Assembly: GCA_000526575.1 (NCBI GenBank)
Contig: JAGI01000003.1
Coordinates: forward strand, 124,001 to 188,000
DNA: 64,000 nucleotides
From: Clostridium sp. 12(A)
Lineage (GTDB): Bacteria; Bacillota; Clostridia; Lachnospirales; Lachnospiraceae
Direction of reading: 5' to 3'
The notes under the pieces are model-generated. The model worked only from the letters and a program-made list of their open reading frames with translations, ran no database searches and was not told where the DNA came from. This document shows, one piece after another, positions 1-8,057 of this stretch (position 1 is its first letter; each line of letters begins with the position of its first letter). Both the position numbers and the translations under genes were made by a program.

Positions 1-834
1 ATAAAGATAATCCAGATATTCCTTGGCTGCTTCCTGAGTATTATTTTTATTCGCATTTTCGTCTACAATGGCTACATTGGGCTGAGCCAAGATGCTCATA
101 CTTGGTGATACGATTTCAAATTCATTTGGATATTCTTCTGTTGCCATGATTGCTTCATTTTCCCAGGCAATCAGCACATCTCCCTGGCCGTTTTCCACAA
201 AGGTGGTAGTGGCTCCTCTTGCCCCCGGGTCCATAACAGTAACATTGGAATAAAGCTTAGACATAAAATTCTTCATTTCAGACTCATCGCCGTTAAACTG
301 TTTTCCGGCATAATACCAGGCACCTAGAAAGTTCCAGCATGCCCCTCCACTGCTTTTGGGATCCGGAGTGATAACAGATACTCCTTCCCGAATGAGATCA
401 TCCCAGTCTTTGATTCCTTTTTCATTTCCTTTTCTCACCAGAAAGACAATGGTTGAAGTATAGGGAGCAGAATTATCCTTAAACTCCTTGATCCAGCCAG
501 GTTCAATCAGTCCTGCTTTTTCAATCAGGGTAATATCATGGGCCAGGGCCAGGGTCACCACATCGGCTCCGGCTCCCTCAATAACGGATCTGGCCTGACT
601 GCCTGAGCCTCCATGAGATTGTATTACCTCAATCTCCTTACCTGTTTTGTTTTTATAATAGGCCTCAAATTTTTCATTATAGGCCATATAAAATTCTCTG
701 GTGGGGTCGTAGGAAGCGTTGGTGATAGTCAATTTGCCATCGGCTGCTGCAGTCGTTGTCTTAGCGCATCCTGACAGCAATAGAGCCGTGCCAAAGAGCA
801 GAAATGTAAGCCTTAAGTTTTTTGTCTTTTTCAT
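1..834 (-). CDS. Sulfate/thiosulfate ABC transporter substrate-binding lipoprotein (3' end outside window)
   Basis: The reading frame is open from an ATG at 834 to the window edge, 278 codons, so the C-terminus is missing. The start is supported by AAGGAGGGA just upstream. The N-terminus is a lipoprotein signal ([11 protein letters not shown], hydrophobic run, LLSGC lipobox), so the protein should be anchored outside the membrane. The mature part has features of the sulfate-binding (Sbp/CysP) family: [15 protein letters not shown] at the start of the domain, then [19 protein letters not shown] and a [28 protein letters not shown] block. The role would be capture of sulfate or thiosulfate for a CysTWA-type importer, whose other genes would lie to the left of the window. 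An AT-rich inverted repeat at 937-965 in its upstream region may be an operator. Confidence 0.9.
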   Translation of the reverse strand, partial: MKKTKNLRLTFLLFGTALLLSGCAKTTTAAADGKLTITNASYDPTREFYMAYNEKFEAYYKNKTGKEIEVIQSHGGSGSQARSVIEGAGADVVTLALAHDITLIEKAGLIEPGWIKEFKDNSAPYTSTIVFLVRKGNEKGIKDWDDLIREGVSVITPDPKSSGGACWNFLGAWYYAGKQFNGDESEMKNFMSKLYSNVTVMDPGARGATTTFVENGQGDVLIAWENEAIMATEEYPNEFEIVSPSMSILAQPNVAIVDENANKNNTQEAAKEYLDYLY

Positions 835-936
835 AATCCCTCCTTATTCATATAAAAATGTGGTTTTCAAATCAGCTTCATGAATCAACCAGAATGATGA
901 TGATTAGCTCACAGAAAAGATATATGATTAGCCCTA

Positions 937-965
937 AACATATATACATATTAATTATATATGTT
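937..965. promoter_or_regulatory. Inverted repeat, candidate operator
   Basis: AACATATATA and TATATATGTT form perfect 10-bp arms around a 9-base spacer, about 100 bases upstream of the sulfate-binding gene start. The arrangement suits a dimeric regulator controlling the sulfate importer, but no known consensus was recognised. Confidence 0.4.
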
Positions 966-978
966 TATTAGGTATAAA

Positions 979-1003
979 AATATGCCTCATAAGGCATTTT
1001 TTC
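979..1003. terminator. Small hairpin with T-tract
   Basis: ATGCCT-cata-AGGCAT is followed by TTTTTT on the plus strand and preceded by AAA, so it resembles a weak intrinsic terminator in either direction. It lies between two divergent genes, so it may be a leader element rather than the end of a transcript. Confidence 0.35.
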
Positions 1004-1246
1004 ATTTACTCTATTCATTATTTATGATTATTATGTATTTCTATAAGCAATTATAGAATCTGATTGTTACTATTATGCGGATTCTATGCATATAAGTCAA
1101 GACATTTAACAAAAAAAATAATATTTTTTTATCTAATATCTTATTTTTACTCCATTTTTATTATTTTTCTTTATTTTATGTTGTGCATTCCACACATCCC
1201 CATGTTCCTGGAATATGATATAGCAAAAATAATAACAGGTTTTTTT

Positions 1247-1882
1247 ATGAACGAGCATTATCCTTTTGTAAATCCTCCGCTTCCCTACGCCTATGATGCG
1301 CTGGAGCCATTTATCGATACAAAAACCATGTGCCTGCATCATGACAGACATTTACAGACCTATGTGAACAATTTAAACGAGACGTTAAAGGGCTGGTGTG
1401 ACCTTCATGACTGGTCACTGGAAAAGCTGATTTGTAACGCAGACTGCCTGCCGGAAGTGATTCGGCAATCCATTAAAAATAATGGAGGCGGCGTTTACAA
1501 CCACATATTTTACTTTAATGGAATGTCAGATCTGGAATCACGGAGCAATGCCGGGATGCTTTTTTCTGCAATCCTGGAAGACTTTGGTTCTATTGACTCC
1601 TTTTTTCAGGAATTTAAGAACAAAGCTCTGTCAGTATTCGGCTCCGGTTATGCCTGGCTTGTCTTAGAACGGGGCAGCGGACTTAAGCTTGTAACTTCTG
1701 CCAACCAGGATACCCCTATTGTTAAAAATCTCTGCCCTATTGCGACCATTGATGTATGGGAGCATGCCTATTATCTGAAACATTATAACCAGAGAGCCGC
1801 CTATATTGATGACTGGTTTCAGGTGGTGGACTGGTGCTATGCCAATGAGCTGTATATGAAATACAAATCCAGTTCCTCATAG
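1247..1882 (+). CDS. sodA: Fe/Mn superoxide dismutase
   Basis: A 211-residue cytoplasmic enzyme of the Fe/Mn superoxide dismutase family, which disproportionates superoxide and helps an anaerobe survive oxygen exposure. The start MNEHYPFVNPPLPY matches the normal N-terminus of the family; the ORF is open upstream to 1064 but that part is unlike any dismutase. Metal ligands are visible as H31 (CLHHDRH), H86 (GGVYNHIFYF), D169 and H173 (DVWEHAYYL). The gateway tyrosine is Y39. Gln154 in NQDTP with Gly at the corresponding site near H86 is the pattern of manganese-type enzymes. Odd points are GSGYAWL in place of the usual GSGWAWL, and GGVYNH instead of GGHANH. The ribosome site is weak (acagg). 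It stands alone, with a terminator for the facing gene following it. Confidence 0.9.
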   Translation: MNEHYPFVNPPLPYAYDALEPFIDTKTMCLHHDRHLQTYVNNLNETLKGWCDLHDWSLEKLICNADCLPEVIRQSIKNNGGGVYNHIFYFNGMSDLESRSNAGMLFSAILEDFGSIDSFFQEFKNKALSVFGSGYAWLVLERGSGLKLVTSANQDTPIVKNLCPIATIDVWEHAYYLKHYNQRAAYIDDWFQVVDWCYANELYMKYKSSSS

Positions 1883-1914
1883 GATATTAGTAATAGTATA
1901 TCTTGGCTTATCCC

Positions 1915-1952
1915 ATTAAAAAAGAGGAGCCTTACAAGGAATGGCTCCTCTT
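1915..1952 (-). terminator. Terminator of the 100-residue hypothetical gene
   Basis: AAGAGGAGCC and GGCTCCTCTT form a 10-bp stem. Read on the minus strand it is followed by TTTTTT, so it ends the gene at 1969-2271. It may also stop dismutase transcripts. Confidence 0.75.
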
Positions 1953-1968
1953 ATCCATGCAGCCAGGC

Positions 1969-2271
1969 TTACTCTTCGCTGTCTACATCCATAAGTATCT
2001 CTAAAATTTTAATTGCTTTCTCATAGCTGATCTGTTTTACATTATGCATCTTATTCATGACCATCTGAGTGACATTATCTTTAGACCCGGTGATATCATT
2101 TTGGGTCGACATTACATGAACTGATTTATCATTCAAATCAATGGTCTCATTGATAAAGTAGCATGCATCATTGGTCAGCTTTACATAGTCTTCTGTTGCT
2201 TCTGCAACATGATAGCACTTTTCTTTATTTTCTTCATATATCATAATTTTATCTCCAGAACACAATATCAT
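1969..2271 (-). CDS. Hypothetical protein, 100 residues
   Basis: Not recognised. The start ATG at 2271 has GGAGGT five bases upstream, and the gene has its own terminator, so it is probably real. The product is small, acidic and soluble, with no signal peptide or membrane segment. The N-terminal half looks like a short beta-rich fold (KIMIYEENKEKCYHVAEA) and the C-terminal half like a helix (YEKAIKILEILMD). It has two cysteines and no metal-binding pattern. A TATAAT hexamer on the minus strand lies at 2288-2293, close to the ribosome site. The region around it is AT-rich. No function is proposed. Confidence 0.6.
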   Translation of the reverse strand: MILCSGDKIMIYEENKEKCYHVAEATEDYVKLTNDACYFINETIDLNDKSVHVMSTQNDITGSKDNVTQMVMNKMHNVKQISYEKAIKILEILMDVDSEE

Positions 2272-2598
2272 ATCGACCTCCGTAAATATTATACAAGTAA
2301 TAATTACTATTATTAATATATCACAAATTTTTTAAAAATCAAAGTTTTTTTTCAAAAAATGATGTTTTTTAGATACATAATTCAGCCATAGAAGTAATGT
2401 TTTTACCCAAATATATCCATAAATATATTAGCAATAAAATAGAAATAACACAATAAAAACATAAATATATTTGTAAAAAAACAGGTCTCTATTGTTTTCA
2501 TCCTGGAATTGATTATCGGTCAGAAAATCCAGAAACAAGTGTATCATTCACTCATTTCTGGATTTTATCTATTATCCATATGGAATATCTTGCATCAC
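2272..2598. other. AT-rich gap
   Basis: This 327-base gap holds long A and T runs, a minus-strand TATAAT at 2288-2293 for the hypothetical gene, and the hairpin at 2524-2566. No coding frame of credible length was seen. Confidence 0.6.
2524..2566 (-). terminator. Hairpin terminator after the YczE-type gene
   Basis: AAAATCCAGAAA and TTTCTGGATTTT form a 12-bp stem, extended inward by AGTG/CACT. It lies 33 bases beyond the stop of the gene at 2599-3201. Confidence 0.65.
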
Positions 2599-3201
2599 TT
2601 AATTGTTACGTTCTCTAAGCCGGTTCATGGTATTCAGGGTGAACTGAATGATGGGACCATAAAGCAGCATGGAGATTAAAGTGCCCAGTCCTATACTTCC
2701 ACCTAACAATGCCCCGATGACGATCAAAAAGCCATCCATGGCGATTCTCACAAACCGGACCTCTTTTTTTAGCTTATCCGAAACAAACATCATCCAGGCG
2801 TCTACTCCGCCCTCTCCCAGACCTGCAGAAACGTAGACTCCGATTCCAACACTTACCAGAAGTATACCTATGATCAATGCCAATACCTTTAGCAGGGTGT
2901 TATCATCTAGCTGGCTCACCAAGGGCATAAAAAAATTGGCGGAAGCCCCAACTAAAACTCCATTGACAACAGAACCAATACCAACTCTTTTTCTATCAAT
3001 AAAAAACAGTATCACGATGATAGTTACAACGAAAATCTGGGATGCCGTCCCCAAGGGAACGCCAAAAAGCTTTCCCATCCCTTCATTAAACAATGATAGT
3101 GCATCTAGTCCAAAATTTGACTTTGCTTCAAAGGCGATTCCACAGCCCATAATGATTGATCCCGCAACAACCAGCAGGAAATCCCACATTCGTTTTGTCA
3201 T
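2599..3201 (-). CDS. YczE/YitT-type integral membrane protein
   Basis: A 200-residue polytopic membrane protein with about five or six hydrophobic segments. The start at MTKRMWDFLLV is chosen because AGGAG lies nine bases upstream; a longer frame to 3234 lacks a ribosome site. Family features include an N-terminal GSIIMGCGIAFEAKSNFG, then LDALSLFNEGMGK, and a second half containing GLGEGGVDAWMM and LGTLISMLLYGPIIQ. The internal resemblance of the two halves (FGLDALSLF versus GEGGVDAWMM) is typical of YczE/YitT-like proteins. The transport substrate of this family is not established. It is monocistronic, with its own terminator at 2524-2566. Confidence 0.75.
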   Translation of the reverse strand: MTKRMWDFLLVVAGSIIMGCGIAFEAKSNFGLDALSLFNEGMGKLFGVPLGTASQIFVVTIIVILFFIDRKRVGIGSVVNGVLVGASANFFMPLVSQLDDNTLLKVLALIIGILLVSVGIGVYVSAGLGEGGVDAWMMFVSDKLKKEVRFVRIAMDGFLIVIGALLGGSIGLGTLISMLLYGPIIQFTLNTMNRLRERNN

Positions 3202-3320
3202 CTTGCTCTCCTCTTTACGTATTCTTTCCAGCAATCCTAATATGATTCAATGACGTATTTTATATCATACTATAAAGAGGAAAGAAAGAAAAGAAGAATT
3301 AACGCAAATAAGAAGCGGCT

Positions 3321-5033
3321 TTAGAATGATAAATTATTCTTTAGCATGATACTTAATTCATCATTATTATTTAATAACTCCTCATACCTTCCGCTATCGG
3401 TGACAGTTCCATGTTTTAATATAATGACCTGATCTACTTTACTGAGTATTTCTTGCCTGTGAGTAATGATAACCACTGTTTTATCTTTTAACCTGGTATG
3501 CAGTAACCCGTTGATCTGGTGTTCTGAATAAACATCAGTATTGGAAGTGACTTCATCAAATAAAATAATAGGTCTGGCATGAATAAGGGCTCTGGCAAGG
3601 GCTATCTTCTGCTTCTGCCCGCCGGAAAGCATTGAGCCATTTTGTCCCACCATATAATCCAGAGATACCTCTTTTAGAAAATCATCTAACCCGCTGTCTC
3701 TGCACGCAATATTCACTTCTTCATCGCTGACTGTTCTATAAAGGCATATATTATTTTTGATGGTATCGTTAAAAAGATAAATCTGCTGGCTTACAATGGA
3801 TACCATGCTTCTATATTCCTGCAATGATATTTTAGAAATATCTGTTCCATTCAATAGGATTCTGCCGTCCGCCGGATCGTATAGCCTGGTAAGCAGATTT
3901 ATAATGGTTGATTTTCCTGAGCCATTTCTGCCGATTAAGGCAGTTTTACTTCCCTTTGGAAATTTCATATTAACGTCTTTAAGAAGAGGCTTTTCTGCTC
4001 CATAGGAAAATGTTATGTTTTCTAATTCCAAATCCCCATATGCTGCTTCTGCAAATGACCCATGATCACTCTCTTCCTTCAAATCCATAAACTCATAAAA
4101 CCTTTTTGTAGACGGTATGATTCCTGAAAGTAAATACCCGATGTTTAATATAGCCGTTATAGGTCCTGTTACGTAAGAGCTGTATGTAATAAAGGCGAAA
4201 ACACTTCCAACCGTCAACTGCAGATCAAACACCAGGTTAGCCCCTACGACATAGATTACCGTCGATAACAAATGAACCATGATAGAATCCGTAATGATAT
4301 TCCATCGGCTGAGCATATTCAATTGTCTTTGTTTCTCTATAATGCGTCTCTGGCGAACGGAAAATTCATCATACTTTTCATTGTATATGTTAAATAACTT
4401 AACTTCATTAATCCCACCTACGGTATCACCAAACCAATTCGCATAAATCTGGTTGCTTATTATAAATTCCTCCACAATCGATTTTTGCTTTTTAGCAAAA
4501 TTCTTCATAACAATAAATTTAACTGGTATAAATATAAGTACCAGAATGGTCATTCTATCATCTATGATGAAAAGACCAACGATGCCTCCCATCATATTAA
4601 ATGCTTGTGTAACAACAAAAAAGACACTTTCATCTGCAATCATGACCATTTTATTGATATCTGCATAAATATTATTTAGTAACTCCGCGTAGTTGGTCCG
4701 ATTAAAACAGCCTGCTTCCATTTTCATCAAATGAGAAAATGACTGTTCCGAAAGGGAATACTGTAATTTGGCGGATATATGGATCCTTTTTCTTTCTTTT
4801 ATGATATCAATCAAAGAGATTACTCCGTAGATTGCCATTAACATAATAGATAATTGAATCAATAAACTTTTATTTCCACCAATAAAACCAGCATCCATAA
4901 TCTGCCTGTTGATTAATGGGATACATAAACTGAGTCCGGTAGAAATCAACAGGCAGCCGATAATCACTGCTATGGTTTTATTATACTTCTTTAAAAGATG
5001 AAGCAATTTTCTTACTGCCTGGCGGTTACTCAT
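3321..5033 (-). CDS. ABC exporter (fused permease and ATPase) of the peptide cluster
   Basis: A 570-residue half-transporter with a six-helix membrane domain (about residues 15-310) followed by an ATPase domain. The Walker A is GRNGSGKST, the signature is LSGGQKQKIALARAL, the Walker B is PIILFDEVTSNTD and the switch His is in VVIITHRQE. This layout fits an exporter working as a homodimer in the membrane. It has no N-terminal C39 peptidase domain, so it would not cut a double-glycine leader itself. The ATG at 5033 lies five bases after the stop of the acyl-carrier-like gene and has only a weak ribosome site, suggesting translational coupling. An earlier TTG at 5090 would overlap that gene. It is the last gene of the peptide operon, so export of the mature Cys-rich peptide is the likely role. 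Confidence 0.85.
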   Translation of the reverse strand: MSNRQAVRKLLHLLKKYNKTIAVIIGCLLISTGLSLCIPLINRQIMDAGFIGGNKSLLIQLSIMLMAIYGVISLIDIIKERKRIHISAKLQYSLSEQSFSHLMKMEAGCFNRTNYAELLNNIYADINKMVMIADESVFFVVTQAFNMMGGIVGLFIIDDRMTILVLIFIPVKFIVMKNFAKKQKSIVEEFIISNQIYANWFGDTVGGINEVKLFNIYNEKYDEFSVRQRRIIEKQRQLNMLSRWNIITDSIMVHLLSTVIYVVGANLVFDLQLTVGSVFAFITYSSYVTGPITAILNIGYLLSGIIPSTKRFYEFMDLKEESDHGSFAEAAYGDLELENITFSYGAEKPLLKDVNMKFPKGSKTALIGRNGSGKSTIINLLTRLYDPADGRILLNGTDISKISLQEYRSMVSIVSQQIYLFNDTIKNNICLYRTVSDEEVNIACRDSGLDDFLKEVSLDYMVGQNGSMLSGGQKQKIALARALIHARPIILFDEVTSNTDVYSEHQINGLLHTRLKDKTVVIITHRQEILSKVDQVIILKHGTVTDSGRYEELLNNNDELSIMLKNNLSF

Positions 5034-5038
5034 TGTTT

Positions 5039-5287
5039 TTAACCAATCAACCTTTCTTCTATTTCCTTTACAAATCCATTGAATGTACAAAAATCCGGAT
5101 TCATCAATGTCTTTTCGTCAAAAACAATATTCTTTTCTCCTTCAATCTCATAGATCAATTCGATAAAATTCCTTGCAAATAAACCTACACCAGGGCTGAA
5201 AAAGTTTGTATCGTATTGGCTTTCTGTTAAGTGCACTGAAAATTTTTCAGCTAGTTTGTTTAACACACTCTCTTTAATCCCGTTCAT
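5039..5287 (-). CDS. Acyl-carrier-related protein of a peptide maturation system
   Basis: An 82-residue protein resembling the small acyl-carrier-related proteins encoded beside Cys-rich peptide radical SAM maturases in clostridia (the TIGR04069 type, recognised from memory). The start at MNGIKESVL is chosen because GGAGG lies eight bases upstream; the ATG five codons earlier is part of that ribosome site. The fold pattern is helical, with GLFARNFIELIYEIE standing where a true carrier has its DSL-containing helix. The serine that would carry phosphopantetheine is replaced, so it probably cannot be loaded in the normal way and may act as a docking or scaffold protein. It sits between the TIGR04066-like gene (15 bases upstream) and the exporter. 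Confidence 0.7.
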   Translation of the reverse strand: MNGIKESVLNKLAEKFSVHLTESQYDTNFFSPGVGLFARNFIELIYEIEGEKNIVFDEKTLMNPDFCTFNGFVKEIEERLIG

Positions 5288-5302
5288 ATAATAGACCTCC
5301 AT

Positions 5303-6376
5303 CTAATTTGACAAATAGTTGATTATTTCATCAATCGCACTCGTAAAAGCTTCCTCATTATTCAGATTAAATACATCCTTTTTATCTAAGCTTTGTATTT
5401 TTTCCTCTACCTTGTTCTGATTGATATAAACTAATCGTTCTTTATCAAATGTTTCACCTCCATATATATCATGAAAAATATTTGATAAATGAAAGCTTCG
5501 TACAGGATACTCATATCTAAATTTCAGATAATTTTTAGTAAAATCCCAGAATGATTCATCATAATCATTATAGGATAAGGAAAGCAGTGTAACATCCACA
5601 ATGATAGAATTTGATACCAAATAATTGATAATACCAAATCCATTGGGATGATCCGCATCATATTGCATGGCTCCTCCCGGGACACCAATGATGATTATTT
5701 CCGGCTCCTCTGTGTTTTCAATTTGTTTTATATAGGAATTGAAACGGTATACTTTTTCAATATCCGGTATATTATCAAACATAAACTCTGGAAAATTATG
5801 CATACCAAAAAAGCTGCTGTATTCCTTACTTCCTATTTGAGAAACACAATACCCTCTATTTAAAAATTCCTTCCTCGCCTTAAGCTGTAATTCAAACTTA
5901 TTTGTATATTCTGCTATTCCACAAACAAGAAGTATGGGCGCATTAATTTTATGTAAACGATTTTCCTTTAATTCAGGATATATTTCATGAGAAATGCAGT
6001 AGTTTTTATAAGTAGTCCCCTTTTCCTTACATTTTTGAATCAATGGTTCCTCCACTTCACTTTCCATTTCACATAAACAAATGATGTTTTTCGCTTGTTC
6101 TATGGAGTATATCATTTTCTCATACACAGCTTCAGAAAATTCTGTAAAAATAATATCAGTTGCCGATTTTATACTCTCATTAATATTTGCCGTTACCTCA
6201 ATCCCCAGTGGATTCTCCTTTATTAATTCCCCAACATCCCTGTCTTCGATTCCTTGTCCTGCCAATGCCACCGGAATAATCGTTTCATAATCGTTTAACA
6301 TATCTCTATATTTTATTATTTCCACATACTCCTTTTTTATTGGATAAATAACAGCTATTTTACCATTCTCTTTCAT
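5303..6376 (-). CDS. Peptide maturation system protein (TIGR04066-like)
   Basis: A 357-residue soluble protein, start MKENGKIAVIYPIKK. Its ATG overlaps the maturase stop codon by one base (TAATG), with GAGGAGG upstream. It resembles the conserved partner of CcpM-type radical SAM enzymes in clostridial peptide clusters (the TIGR04066 type, from memory). Two Rossmann-like halves can be seen: an N-terminal half with KIAVIYPI and EVEEPLIQKC, and a C-terminal half beginning at PILLVCGIAEYTNKFELQ, a possible nucleotide-binding motif, followed by EIIIIGVPGGAM. The precise activity is unknown. The tight operon position makes a role in modifying or handling the peptide likely. It could be an NTP-dependent enzyme or a binding partner. 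Confidence 0.72.
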   Translation of the reverse strand: MKENGKIAVIYPIKKEYVEIIKYRDMLNDYETIIPVALAGQGIEDRDVGELIKENPLGIEVTANINESIKSATDIIFTEFSEAVYEKMIYSIEQAKNIICLCEMESEVEEPLIQKCKEKGTTYKNYCISHEIYPELKENRLHKINAPILLVCGIAEYTNKFELQLKARKEFLNRGYCVSQIGSKEYSSFFGMHNFPEFMFDNIPDIEKVYRFNSYIKQIENTEEPEIIIIGVPGGAMQYDADHPNGFGIINYLVSNSIIVDVTLLSLSYNDYDESFWDFTKNYLKFRYEYPVRSFHLSNIFHDIYGGETFDKERLVYINQNKVEEKIQSLDKKDVFNLNNEEAFTSAIDEIINYLSN

Positions 6377-7833
6377 TAAATGTCCTCCTCGAAATGATAG
6401 CCACTTTTTGCTAATACGCAAATATTCTTAAAGGTATCTATAATCGTATCTTGTAAATTACCGCAATGGTCTAACCTGTTCTTTGCACAAAGCTCTCCTC
6501 CATTATCCGCTTGAACAAAACATAACTTGCAATGAGCAATCGCCCAACAGCTCTTACATTTTTCTTCCGTTATCTTTCCAACATTTAAAAGCTTTTTGCA
6601 TTGATCTAATGATAAGCCTTCCTCTATATTACCAATCACAGAACATGGAGAGGTCTCATCAATCCTCTCACAAGGATAAAAATTCCCGTCTATATTCATA
6701 AACAGTTTTTTCCTGCCAGGAACGCAAGGACCTGATGGGTGAAAAACCTTAGGTATCCCCGTAAAATCTTGCAGCTGCTTTGCGGTCCTAATCACTTCAT
6801 TAAAACTATTTAACTGTATCCTTGTTGGAAGAGCTTTTACTCTCTTCATCTTATGTAAAAAGCACTTATATTTTTCAAATTCCATATGCTGCCTGAACTT
6901 GTCAGCCTGTTTATCAAACGCTTTTTCATCACTTAAATAATTTGTACTGTAAAAGGTAGTATTTACTTTGCTGAACTCAAACAGAGAGTCTTCTGTAAAA
7001 AACAAATCGATATCGATTACCCCATCATCTTGGGCACTTACGGAATTAAACGAGACATTTTGATTAAAATACTCTAGATACTTTTCTTTAAAATAACACA
7101 GTTTTTCGTATATGAGTTCAAAACTACCTGTACCATTGGCAGTAACACGGGATTTATCATGAATATTTTTTGGTCCATCTAAACTTATTGTTAACAAAAT
7201 CTCATTATCTGAAAAGAATTTCATTATTTCATCTGTGAGCAACACACCATTTGTTGTCAAATTAAATACTACTTTTTTTGATATAAATTTTTCCCTTGCA
7301 TATTTAACACATCTTTTTATTAATTCAAACTCCAATAATGGCTCACCTCCATAAAAAGCAACATTTACTACATCACAATTCATGGAATGATTGTAAAGGA
7401 AGTCTATTCCCTTTTTTGCCAATTCAAAACTCATTCTTTTATTAGAGTGCTTCCTGTTATTATAGTAATTTCCTGTATAGGGGCAATAATCACATCTTAG
7501 ATTACAATTTTGAGTCACTTGTAAGTTAATACTCTCTATGTTCGCATCCAGTACATCTTCCAAAAGTTCAGTCATAGGATGTTGAAGCTTTTCAATACTG
7601 AACTTTTTAAAAAGACCTTGTTTCAAACTCTCTTTATAAAATTCTTTGAATTCAATATCATCTACGCTTTCTGCTTTTTCAAAAAAATTTGTCGTTTCTT
7701 TGCTGAATTTATATAAATATTCAAAGCAATTTTTACTTATTCTTTTAATCTTATTTGCATATGTATCAAACATAAAAAAATCTTGGTTGCTTATTTGGAA
7801 CAGTTGATACATAGGTTTTATCTGCTCATTCAT
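6376..7833 (-). CDS. ccpM: Radical SAM/SPASM Cys-rich peptide maturase
   Basis: A 485-residue radical SAM enzyme. Residues 1-100 look like an N-terminal peptide-recognition region, followed by the cluster motif C110-NLR-C114-DY-C117 and the SAM-binding stretch VAFYGGEPLLEF. A Cys-rich SPASM region follows (PCVPGRKKLFMNIDGNFYPC, then CKSCWAIAHCKLCF and a last Cys in LDHCGN) for auxiliary iron-sulfur clusters. Such enzymes install thioether or other crosslinks on Cys-rich precursor peptides; the resemblance is to the CcpM type. The ATG at 7833 has a GGGGG ribosome site. The substrate is most likely the 46-residue peptide encoded 225 bases upstream. The reaction product cannot be read from sequence. 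Confidence 0.88.
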   Translation of the reverse strand: MNEQIKPMYQLFQISNQDFFMFDTYANKIKRISKNCFEYLYKFSKETTNFFEKAESVDDIEFKEFYKESLKQGLFKKFSIEKLQHPMTELLEDVLDANIESINLQVTQNCNLRCDYCPYTGNYYNNRKHSNKRMSFELAKKGIDFLYNHSMNCDVVNVAFYGGEPLLEFELIKRCVKYAREKFISKKVVFNLTTNGVLLTDEIMKFFSDNEILLTISLDGPKNIHDKSRVTANGTGSFELIYEKLCYFKEKYLEYFNQNVSFNSVSAQDDGVIDIDLFFTEDSLFEFSKVNTTFYSTNYLSDEKAFDKQADKFRQHMEFEKYKCFLHKMKRVKALPTRIQLNSFNEVIRTAKQLQDFTGIPKVFHPSGPCVPGRKKLFMNIDGNFYPCERIDETSPCSVIGNIEEGLSLDQCKKLLNVGKITEEKCKSCWAIAHCKLCFVQADNGGELCAKNRLDHCGNLQDTIIDTFKNICVLAKSGYHFEEDI

Positions 7834-7936
7834 GATTCTGCCCCCTCTTATAATCGATCATAATATATCCACATTTATTTTATAGAATCCTCGGAAGTTT
7901 CAAATTGCATACTATTTTAGATTTATACGTTCACTT

Positions 7937-7955
7937 TTTACCTATTAGGGGTAAA
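7937..7955. repeat. Inverted repeat upstream of the maturase gene
   Basis: TTTACC and GGTAAA flank a 7-base spacer, about 105 bases upstream of the maturase start. It could be an operator or a small RNA hairpin in the precursor-maturase interval. Nothing identifies the regulator. Confidence 0.3.
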
Positions 7956-7980
7956 TAGATAACATACTCATATGATAAGC

Positions 7981-8007
7981 AGGGAGCTAACCTTATGATC
8001 AGCCCCC
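7981..8007 (-). other. Stem-loop after the precursor gene
   Basis: On the minus strand GGGGGCT and AGCTCCC pair, with two G-U wobbles, around a 12-base loop. The structure lies 51 bases beyond the precursor stop and has no T-tract. Such structures in peptide operons often cap the abundant precursor mRNA while letting some transcripts run into the maturase gene. Confidence 0.35.
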
Positions 8008-8057
8008 ACTTTTTTGGTGATAATGAAAACATCTTTAATTTTCTCATAAGCCAAAGC

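Larger units (their letters stand above)
835..1246. other. AT-rich divergent intergenic region
   Basis: This 412-base gap separates the sulfate-binding gene (minus) from superoxide dismutase (plus). It holds a perfect 10-bp inverted repeat (937-965) and a small hairpin followed by T residues (979-1003). An in-frame extension of the dismutase ORF back to 1064 is very AT-rich and reads as a chance hydrophobic stretch. No other gene is visible. Confidence 0.7.

Noticed and set aside
1064-1246. N-terminal hydrophobic extension of the superoxide dismutase ORF, which would give a membrane-anchored enzyme
   Set aside because: The stretch begins at a TTG without ribosome site, is almost purely A and T, and is unlike any dismutase; T-rich DNA codes for hydrophobic residues by chance.
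5034-5090. Earlier TTG start for the ABC exporter
   Set aside because: It overlaps the acyl-carrier-like gene by 52 bases and lacks a ribosome site; the ATG at 5033 directly follows that gene's stop.
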